From an uncultured Prevotellaceae bacterium (GTDB lineage Bacteria; Bacteroidota; Bacteroidia; Bacteroidales; Bacteroidaceae): a DNA stretch of 64,000 nucleotides. Where the stretch lies: assembly GCA_902792635.1 (NCBI GenBank), contig CADBAG010000011.1:1-64000 (forward strand), in the 5' to 3' direction. The translations under genes were made by a program, and so were the position numbers. Numbering within the stretch: position 1 is the stretch's first letter; each line of letters opens with the position of its first letter. The notes beneath the pieces were generated by a model. The model was not told the origin of the DNA and searched no databases. It worked only from the letters and a program-made list of their open reading frames with translations. Below are positions 1 to 6,743 of this stretch, in pieces.

Positions 1-41
1 TAAACAGATTATTTCGTCAACATAGCGCGCCAAGGCGCAGT

Positions 42-198
42 CAGCCTCTCCGAGGCTGGAAGTCAGGGATCCAAGCACAGTCTAAAATCCCCAGACTGCG
101 GTCGCTAACGCTCCTTTAGTCTGGGGTTATGAAGAGTGTGCCTCGCCGAGGCACTGTCCCAAACAGAAAGAATGAGATTCAACCGTACAGCTCGAAAT
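42..198. repeat. Nested hairpin element (partial family member)
   Basis: Three hairpins in a row. CAGCCTC/GAGGCTG with a TCC loop lies at 42-58. CCCCAGAC/GTCTGGGG flanks a loop containing CGCTAACGCTCC at about 91-127. GTGCCTC/GAGGCAC lies at about 138-153. The right end (about 138-198) is nearly the reverse complement of 18528-18584, including the motif ending in GTACAGCTCGAA. No ORF is supported in bases 1-302; the upstream gene lies outside the window. Confidence 0.75.
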
Positions 199-225
199 AT
201 TTTGGGCGTGCATATTTTCGTGAGA

Positions 226-260
226 TTTGAAAAGAAAGAGGGAAATATTCATTATCTTTG
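226..260 (+). promoter_or_regulatory. Bacteroidota-type promoter of hsdR
   Basis: TTTG at 226-229 and TATCTTTG at 253-260, 23 bp apart. This fits the family consensus TTTG / TAnnTTTG at the long end of spacing. The hsdR start codon is 43 bp downstream. The call rests on motif match only. Confidence 0.55.
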
Positions 261-302
261 CAAGCTATAAGTAGTGTGTAATCATACCTATAGGGACACG
301 AT

Positions 303-2618
303 ATGGATAAGAAAGCACTTTCTGAAGAGGATATAAAGCTGCAATATATCACTCCCGCCATCACCGAGGCAGCCGGCTGGGACAAGAAGCTCATCCGCAT
401 GGAGTATTACTATACGGCAGGACGCGTCGTCTTTGCCGGCAAGCAGCATGCCCATGCCGAAGGAAAGAAGGTCGACTATCTGCTCTTTGCCGACAAAGCC
501 AACAACTATCCTATCGCCGTCGTAGAAGCCAAGGACAACAATAAATCGGTGGGCCACGGCATGCAGCAAGCCATCGGCTATGCCCGCGACCTCGACGTGC
601 GCTTTGCCTATTCATCCAATGGCGACGCCTTCCTTGAACACGACCTCAAGACCGGCAAGGAGACGGAGCTCTCCATAGACAAGTTTCCGACACTCTCAGA
701 ACTGAAAGCAAGAATACAACGCGATAAGCATTTTACCCAAGAGCAGCGCAAGATCATTCAGGAGCCTTATTTCTTCGACACCATCAAGCGGATGCGCCCG
801 CGCTATTATCAGGCCATAGCCATCAACCGCACCATAGAGGCCATCGCACGCGGACAGAAGCGCATCCTCCTCGTCATGGCAACGGGCACGGGTAAGACCT
901 TCACCGCCTTCCAGATCCTATGGCGACTCTTCCAATCGGGTACGAAGAAAAAGATTCTCTATATCGCCGACCGCAACATTCTCATCGACCAGACGATGGG
1001 TCAGGACTTCAAGCCTTTCCAGAAGGTCATGACGAAGATAGGCTCGGAGAAAGACAGTGAGGGCAAGACCATCATCGACTCGGCTTACTCTATCTACATG
1101 AGTCTCTATCAACAGCTCGTCAGCAACGACCCGCAGGTGCCCGACCCTTTCACACAGGTCAGGCCCGACTTCTTCGACCTCGTGGTCATCGACGAGTGCC
1201 ACCGCGGATCAGTGCGCGACGACTCCGAGTGGAAGAAGGTGCTCAACTATTTCTCCTCCGCCACGCAGATAGGCATGACAGCCACGCCGAAGAGCCAGGA
1301 GGGTGCCGACAACCTCGACTATTTCGGCAAGCCCCTCTATACCTACTCGCTGCGGCAGGGCATCCTCGACGGATTCCTCGCTCCTTACCGCATCACCCGC
1401 TCGTTTATCAATATCGACCTCGACGGATGGACACCGGAGAAGGGCGAGCAGGACATCTACGGCAAGCTCATCGAGGTGAAGAAATATGAGCAGACTGACT
1501 ACGGACGCGACCTGCGCATCAAGCTCCGGCGGCAGGTCGTGGCGCGACGCATCACGGAGATGCTCCACGACATCGGGCGCATGACGAAGACCATCGTCTT
1601 CTGCACCGACATCAATGAGGCAGAGGCCATGCGCCAGCTCCTCGTCAACCTTAACCAGGACCTCGTGGCAAAAGATCCCCGCTATGTCATGCGCATCACC
1701 GGCGATGACAACGAGGGAAAGAAGCAGTTGGAGAACTTCATCACGCCTGCCAGTCCTTACCCTACCATCGTCACGACCTCCGAGCTCCTCTCCACGGGTG
1801 TCGACTGCAAGACCTGTGGCCTTATCGTCATCGACAAGGAGATAGGCTCCATGACGGAGTTTAAGCAGATCATCGGCCGCGGCACACGTCTGAAGGAAGA
1901 CTATGGCAAGTTCCATTTCGAGATCCTCGACTTCCGCAATGCCACGACAAAATTCCTCGATCCCGAGTTTGACGGCGACGAGATACCCCACGAGGATAAG
2001 CGGGCCTACAAGAAGCCCAGTCACAGCGGAGGAGGCGACGGTGTGCATGAGCACGAGACCTATACCATCGAGGGAAAAGACATCAGGGTCGTCAACGAGA
2101 TGGTCAGCTATACAGGTGCCGACGGGCGACCTGTGAAGGAGAACTATATCGACTATACCAAGCGCAGCATACGCGGCAAGTACGCCACGCTCAACGACTT
2201 CATCGAGCGATGGTCGGAGGCAGACCGCAAAGAGGCCATTGTCAACGAGCTGAAGGATTACAACTTCCTCATCGACCATGTGCGCGAGACCCATCCGGAG
2301 CTTGCCAAGGCGGACATCTTCGACATCGTCTGCTATCTCGCTTACGACTGCAAGCCGAAAATGCGGTCGGAGCGCGCGCGGAAGGTCATCGACAGCGGCT
2401 ATCTGAGTCAGTTCAGCAACGTGGCGCGTGAGGTCTTAGAGAAGCTCCTGCAGAAATATGCCGATGACGGCATCCTCGAGCTCGAGGACAAGCGCGTGCT
2501 CATGACCCCGCCCTTTCAGAAGATCGGCATGCCTCCGAAGATCATCAGAGCCTTCGGAGGAAAAGAGAAATACGAGGAGGCGCTGAGAGGATTAGAAGAA
2601 GAACTATATAAAGCCTAA
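303..2618 (+). CDS. hsdR: Type I restriction enzyme, R (translocase/endonuclease) subunit
   Basis: This is the motor and nuclease subunit of a type I restriction complex. It pumps DNA using ATP and cuts far from the recognition site. The N-terminal HsdR nuclease domain shows a PD-(D/E)xK pattern: D58, then E75-A-K77, followed by QQAIGYA. The SF2 helicase core has Walker A ATGTGKT at 193-199, a DECH box at 297-300 and motif III GMTATP near 324-329. The C-terminal part resembles the EcoEI_R_C region. At 771 aa it is short compared with EcoR124-type HsdR (about 1,000 aa) but normal for the EcoEI-like group. hsdM and hsdS follow on the same strand. The stop codon sits in the left end of a MITE-like repeat. 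No frameshift is seen. Confidence 0.95.
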   Translation: MDKKALSEEDIKLQYITPAITEAAGWDKKLIRMEYYYTAGRVVFAGKQHAHAEGKKVDYLLFADKANNYPIAVVEAKDNNKSVGHGMQQAIGYARDLDVRFAYSSNGDAFLEHDLKTGKETELSIDKFPTLSELKARIQRDKHFTQEQRKIIQEPYFFDTIKRMRPRYYQAIAINRTIEAIARGQKRILLVMATGTGKTFTAFQILWRLFQSGTKKKILYIADRNILIDQTMGQDFKPFQKVMTKIGSEKDSEGKTIIDSAYSIYMSLYQQLVSNDPQVPDPFTQVRPDFFDLVVIDECHRGSVRDDSEWKKVLNYFSSATQIGMTATPKSQEGADNLDYFGKPLYTYSLRQGILDGFLAPYRITRSFINIDLDGWTPEKGEQDIYGKLIEVKKYEQTDYGRDLRIKLRRQVVARRITEMLHDIGRMTKTIVFCTDINEAEAMRQLLVNLNQDLVAKDPRYVMRITGDDNEGKKQLENFITPASPYPTIVTTSELLSTGVDCKTCGLIVIDKEIGSMTEFKQIIGRGTRLKEDYGKFHFEILDFRNATTKFLDPEFDGDEIPHEDKRAYKKPSHSGGGDGVHEHETYTIEGKDIRVVNEMVSYTGADGRPVKENYIDYTKRSIRGKYATLNDFIERWSEADRKEAIVNELKDYNFLIDHVRETHPELAKADIFDIVCYLAYDCKPKMRSERARKVIDSGYLSQFSNVAREVLEKLLQKYADDGILELEDKRVLMTPPFQKIGMPPKIIRAFGGKEKYEEALRGLEEELYKA

Positions 2619-2860
2619 CCAAGCCTTCCCTAAAGGGAAGGATGTTGATATGTCTGCTTACCGAAAAGCAGGATGTCAGTCCACCGTAGGGGCGGCCCTG
2701 GTGGCCGCCCTAACCCCCGAATGGCAAAACAATCATGTAAAAAATATAATAAATATAATAAACACAATAAACATATTAGGGCTTATAAATAGCTTAAAGT
2801 AATCCACATCCCTCCCTTTAGGGAGGGCTTGGGTAGGCCTGAGGGCTTGGGTAGGCCTGA
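2612..2860. mobile_element. MITE-like element, copy 1 (between hsdR and hsdM)
   Basis: About 250 bp, with inverted ends that are each hairpins. The left end reads GGCTTGGTTAGGC in reverse complement, with CCTTCCCT/AGGGAAGG at 2624-2641. The right end has CCCTCCCT/AGGGAGGG at 2810-2827, followed by an 18-bp unit (GGGCTTGGGTAGGCCTGA) present twice at 2825-2842 and 2843-2860. The interior is AT-rich and carries a GTAGGGGCGG palindrome. The same end sequences recur at 61344-61543. No transposase ORF is present. The left end overlaps the hsdR stop codon. Confidence 0.65.
2682..2712. repeat. GTAGGGGCGG palindrome, copy P1
   Basis: TAGGGGCGGCC and GGCCGCCCTA face each other around a short loop, nested inside the MITE-like element. 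This is one of about eight copies of the family in the window. Confidence 0.75.
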
Positions 2861-2871
2861 GTTTTTTTCAT

Positions 2872-4383
2872 ATGTCAGTACAAAACTTAGTAAAACGCAT
2901 ACAGGATGTGATGCGAACCGACTCCGGCATCAACGGCGACGCACAGCGCATCGAGCAGATGGTGTGGATGTTCTTCCTCAAGGTCTACGACGCACAGGAA
3001 GAGACATGGGAGTTCACGAAAGACAACTTCACCAGCATCATTCCTGAGCAATACCGGTGGCGCAATTGGGCCACAGACCATAAGGACGGCAAGGCCCTCA
3101 CGGGTGAGCCGCTCCTCGACTTCGTCAACAACGGCCTCTTCCCCACGCTGAAGAACCTCGAGGTCGACGAGGACACGCCACGCTCGCAGACCATCGTCAA
3201 AGAGGTCTTCGAGGACATCAACCAGTATATGAAGGATGGCGTGCAGCTCCGTAAGGTCATCAACATCATCGACGAGATCGACTTCACCGACACCGAGGAC
3301 CGTCACATGTTCGGCGACATCTATGAGGGCATCCTCAAAGGCCTCCAGTCGGCAGGCAATGCCGGTGAGTTCTATACCGCCCGGGCACTGACCGACATCA
3401 TCATCCGGCTCCTCGACCCGAAGCTCGGCGAGACCTTCGGCGACTGGGCCGGCGGCACCCTCGGCTTCGTTGTCTCCTTCCTCAACTATATCCGTCCGTC
3501 GGTGAAGACCGTGGAGGATGAGGAGGTCTATCAGAACAGTGCAAGGGCCCAGGAGTGGAAGCCGCTGCCTTACCTCCTCGGCATCACGAACCTCCTCGTC
3601 CACGGCATCGAGTCGCCCAACGTGCTCCACTGCGACTCCCTCGCCGAGAAGGTCACGGAGTATAAGGAGGAGGACAAGGTCGACATCGAGGCCATGAACC
3701 CGCCCTACGGTGGTGCCACGGCAGCTGCCGACAAGCTCAACTTCCCCGCTGAGATGCGGTCGTCGGAGTCGGCCGATATGTTCGTTGTGCTGATGATGTA
3801 CCGGCTGAAGGCTCACGGGCGCGCGGCTGTCATCCTCCCCGACGGTTTCCTCTTCGGTACCGACGGCGCCAAGCTCGCCATCAAGACAAAGCTGCTCAGG
3901 GAGTTCAACCTCCACACCGTCGTGCGCCTCCCGGGCAGTATCTTCGCGCCTTACACGAGCATCGCCACGAACATCCTCTTCTTCAACAATGAGCATGCGG
4001 AGGGCGCGCCTGAGGGCTACAACACGAAGGAGACGTGGTTCTACCGCCTCGACATGCCCGAGGGCTACAAGCATTTCTCCAAGACCAAGCCGATGAAGGT
4101 GGAGCACTGCCAGCCGCTCGTCGACTGGTGGGATGACCGCCACGAGATCACGACGGAGGACGGCGACGAGAAGAGCCGCTGCTTCTCCGTGCAGCAGCTC
4201 GTCGATCTCGGCTGCAACCTTGACCAGTGTAAGTTCCCGAAGGAGGAGGAAGAGGTGCTGCCCCCGAAGGATTTGCTGAAGAAATATCATGAGGAGCGTG
4301 AGAAGCTCGACAAGACCATTGACCGCACGCTCGCGGAGATAGAGACCATGCTCGGCATCGACTTAACGGAGGAGGACGCATGA
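2872..4383 (+). CDS. hsdM: Type I restriction-modification, M (adenine-N6 methyltransferase) subunit
   Basis: This is the HsdM family subunit that transfers methyl from SAM to adenine in the site chosen by HsdS. The N-terminal HsdM helical domain covers about residues 1-130, followed by the N6_Mtase fold. Motif IV is intact (N276-P-P-Y279). Motif I, normally of the type DxACGTGGF, reads D191-W-A-G-G-T-L-G-F199, so the second glycine of the SAM-binding GxG is leucine. That would be expected to weaken or abolish SAM binding. The length (503 aa) is normal and the frame is open. It overlaps hsdS by ATGA, which indicates translational coupling. Modification activity is uncertain. Confidence 0.92.
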   Translation: MSVQNLVKRIQDVMRTDSGINGDAQRIEQMVWMFFLKVYDAQEETWEFTKDNFTSIIPEQYRWRNWATDHKDGKALTGEPLLDFVNNGLFPTLKNLEVDEDTPRSQTIVKEVFEDINQYMKDGVQLRKVINIIDEIDFTDTEDRHMFGDIYEGILKGLQSAGNAGEFYTARALTDIIIRLLDPKLGETFGDWAGGTLGFVVSFLNYIRPSVKTVEDEEVYQNSARAQEWKPLPYLLGITNLLVHGIESPNVLHCDSLAEKVTEYKEEDKVDIEAMNPPYGGATAAADKLNFPAEMRSSESADMFVVLMMYRLKAHGRAAVILPDGFLFGTDGAKLAIKTKLLREFNLHTVVRLPGSIFAPYTSIATNILFFNNEHAEGAPEGYNTKETWFYRLDMPEGYKHFSKTKPMKVEHCQPLVDWWDDRHEITTEDGDEKSRCFSVQQLVDLGCNLDQCKFPKEEEEVLPPKDLLKKYHEEREKLDKTIDRTLAEIETMLGIDLTEEDA

Positions 4384-5996
4384 ACTACGAACAGTTGAAG
4401 AACAGTATCCTCCAGGAGGCTATCGAGGGCCGCCTCGTGCCTCAGGACCCGAAGGATGAGCCCGCTGCCGTATTGCTCCAGCGTATCCGCGAGGAGAAGG
4501 CACGGCTCGTCAAGGAGAAGAAGATCAAGAAGGATAAAAACGAGAGCATCATCTATCGTAATGCCGATGGCCACTGGATGGAGCGCTTCGAGGATAAGAA
4601 GCGCCCAGAAGTGTGCATCGACGAGGAAGTACCGTTCGAGATACCGGAGACGTGGGAGTGGTGCAGAATGAGAACCATAGGTGATTGGGGAGCCGGAGCA
4701 ACCCCACAACGTGGCAATCCCTTATATTATGAGGGGGGGACAATCCCATGGATTAAAACAGGAGAACTCAATAATTCTGTTGTTTATGATTCTGAAGAAA
4801 AAGTAACAAAGAAGGCTTTAGAGAAGTGTTCTCTTCGCTTGTGTAAAAAAGGGGATGTCTTAATTGCTATGTATGGAGCAACTATTGGGAAACTCGCGAT
4901 TGCTGGTAATGAATTAACCACGAACCAAGCTTGTTGTGCGTGTACTCCTATGAATGGAATATTCAACTATTATCTTTTTTATTTTCTCATGGCTTCTAAA
5001 GACTCCTTTACCAAATTAGGAGCAGGAGGTGCTCAGCCGAATATTTCAAGAGACAAACTGATAAACTATTTATTTCCCCTTCCCCCACTCTCGGAGCAGC
5101 ATCGCATTGTTTCACGCATTGAGGCGATTATGCCGAAGGTGGAGGAATATGGGAAGGCTCAAGAAAAGTTGGATGCGTTGAATGCGAAGTTGCCGGGCGA
5201 TTTGAGGAACAGCATCTTGCAGGAAGCCATTGAGGGCCGCTTAGTGCCTCAGGACCCGAAGGATGAGCCCGCTGCCGTATTGCTCCAGTGCATCCGCGAG
5301 GAGAAGGCACGACTCGTCAAAGAGAAGAAGATCAAGAAGGATAAAAACGAGAGCATCATCTACCGCAATGCCGATGGCCACTGGATGGAGCGGTTCGAAG
5401 ATAAGAAGCGCCCAGAAGTGTGCATCGACGAGGAAGTACCTTTCGAGATACCGGAGGGGTGGGAGTGGACAAGACTTAGACATCATTTATCGATATCAGC
5501 TGGGTTGGCCTATAAAAAAGATAATCTTGCCATTAAGTCTGATAAGATGATCCGAGTATTGAGAGGCGGAAATATCTCTTATGGGTCATGGTCTTCAAAG
5601 GATGATGATATCATGATTTCAAGCGAATTTGTAAATGAAGATTTGCTTCTAAAAAGAGGTACGTTCATCTCACCGGCTGTTACGAGTTTGGAGCAGATAG
5701 GAAAAACTGCACTTGTCGAGTCAGATCTAAGCGATATTGTAGTTGGAGGGTTCGTTATGATGTTTTCACCATACTTGATAGAGCCTGATTATCTAAAATA
5801 TCTGAATGATATATTTCAAACATCATACTACAAAAAGTACTGTCAGTCAGTGACAAATAAATCAGGACAAGCATTCTATAATTTGTCAAAAGCAAAACTG
5901 TCAGAATGTTTGATTCCCCTTCCTCCACTCTCTGAGCAGCACCGCATCGTGTCGCAGTTAGAGCGGTTGTTGCCGAAGGTAGCGCGGTTGGGGTGA
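4380..5996 (+). CDS. hsdS: Type I restriction-modification, S (specificity) subunit
   Basis: This is the DNA-recognition subunit. The 538 aa contain two target recognition domains (about 92-235 and 362-515). Each ends in the PLPPLSEQHRIVS helix start typical of HsdS. The conserved spacer that precedes each TRD is duplicated almost exactly: residues 8-94 and 277-363 both contain the pattern ILQEAIEGRLVPQDP. The C-terminus stops after PKVARLG, so the N-terminal block completes the second conserved region, the usual circular arrangement. The TRDs are visibly more AT-rich than the conserved blocks, as expected if TRDs are exchanged by recombination. It overlaps hsdM by 4 bp. Confidence 0.93.
   Translation: MNYEQLKNSILQEAIEGRLVPQDPKDEPAAVLLQRIREEKARLVKEKKIKKDKNESIIYRNADGHWMERFEDKKRPEVCIDEEVPFEIPETWEWCRMRTIGDWGAGATPQRGNPLYYEGGTIPWIKTGELNNSVVYDSEEKVTKKALEKCSLRLCKKGDVLIAMYGATIGKLAIAGNELTTNQACCACTPMNGIFNYYLFYFLMASKDSFTKLGAGGAQPNISRDKLINYLFPLPPLSEQHRIVSRIEAIMPKVEEYGKAQEKLDALNAKLPGDLRNSILQEAIEGRLVPQDPKDEPAAVLLQCIREEKARLVKEKKIKKDKNESIIYRNADGHWMERFEDKKRPEVCIDEEVPFEIPEGWEWTRLRHHLSISAGLAYKKDNLAIKSDKMIRVLRGGNISYGSWSSKDDDIMISSEFVNEDLLLKRGTFISPAVTSLEQIGKTALVESDLSDIVVGGFVMMFSPYLIEPDYLKYLNDIFQTSYYKKYCQSVTNKSGQAFYNLSKAKLSECLIPLPPLSEQHRIVSQLERLLPKVARLG
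4401..4661 (+). repeat. HsdS direct repeat, copy 1
   Basis: 261 bp encoding the first conserved spacer. It is closely similar to 5208-5468, with an offset of 807 bp and the same length, so the frame is preserved if the copies recombine. Confidence 0.9.
5208..5468 (+). repeat. HsdS direct repeat, copy 2
   Basis: Second copy of the 261-bp block. Near its 5' end it differs by several synonymous changes and then becomes almost identical to copy 1. Deletion between the copies would remove 807 bp and leave an in-frame half-size, single-TRD HsdS. Confidence 0.9.
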
Positions 5997-6092
5997 TAGT
6001 GCATACACCAGCATCCCTGCGTCATCGGCGAAGCCGACAGTCGTGTAAAGTCGTGAAAAGCGATGCTGAAAAAATCAATGCAAATTCTATCC

Positions 6093-6154
6093 CAACAACT
6101 ATGACAACATCAACAACTATGACAACATCATAAAAGGCCGTCATTATAATGACG
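6093..6154. repeat. 18-bp tandem repeat plus central palindrome
   Basis: CAACAACTATGACAACAT occurs twice (6093-6110, 6111-6128). It is followed by the palindrome CGTCATTATAATGACG (6139-6154) and then GTTGTT-rich sequence to about 6197 that partly complements the repeat, so a long imperfect hairpin can form. No gene is supported between 5997 and 6743. Confidence 0.6.
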
Positions 6155-6296
6155 AGTTGTTAAAGTTGTATGTGTTGTTAAGGTTGTCGGATAAAAAGCA
6201 ATACACTTCGGAAGCATCCCCGCGTAGCGAAGAGCGTAGCCATCTTTAAAATCTTTAGGATCCGTGTGAGGAAACAAATCCGTGTTGGGGAAGCAT

Positions 6297-6573
6297 CCCG
6301 CCCATGTTCGCCCTCTTCGAGGCCGACAGGTCAGGTTAAACCGCCCAATCGGAAACCCCAGGTTACGTCGCTGCGCTCCTCACCTGGGGCTACCCGTGTG
6401 GCACCTCTCCGAGGTGCTGATCCTCACCTGGCTAACCGAGTGGCACCTCTCCGAGGTGCTGATCCTCACCTGGCTAACCGTGTGGCACCTCTTCGAGGTG
6501 CTGATCCTCACCTGGCTAACCGTGTGGCACCTCTTCGAGGTGCTGATCCTCACTTGGCTAACCGTGTGGCACC
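6297..6573. repeat. Nested hairpin element with 42-bp tandem array
   Basis: The left part (6297-6389) carries the GCCCTCTTCGAGGCC hairpin and a CCCCAGGT/ACCTGGGG stem at 6356-6389, as in the elements at 10.3 and 36.0 kb. It continues into four 42-bp units (6396-6437, 6438-6479, 6480-6521, 6522-6563) and a 10-bp partial. Each unit contains GCACCTC-TYC-GAGGTGC. Because 42 is divisible by 3, ORFs stay open through the array on both strands; these are judged artefacts. Confidence 0.8.
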
Positions 6574-6685
6574 AAAGCGTGGAATTGTCCGTTCCAAACC
6601 GTGGAACAGGCCGTTCAATACTTGGGCTGTACTTTAACAAAACATAAAATCGCACTTAGCAGTAGGCTGTTTAGTCAATAATAAG

Positions 6686-6693
6686 TATCTTTG
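6686..6693 (+). promoter_or_regulatory. Promoter -7 element upstream of PBP1A gene
   Basis: TATCTTTG followed by CA, 50 bp before the start codon. No clear TTTG lies at the expected upstream distance, so only the -7 box is claimed. Confidence 0.45.
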
Positions 6694-6743
6694 CAAGATA
6701 ATAAATGGTTCAGATTCCTTCGTGGAATTGACAAAAGAATTGT

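Noticed and set aside
6396-6573. CRISPR-like array
   Set aside because: Units are contiguous with no variable spacers and no cas genes are nearby. The same applies to the 22-bp array at 27227-27336.
6266-6655. Three overlapping ORFs (two plus, one minus) of about 91-123 codons
   Set aside because: They run through the hairpin and 42-bp tandem array; openness comes from the repeat period being divisible by 3. No protein-like composition or start context.
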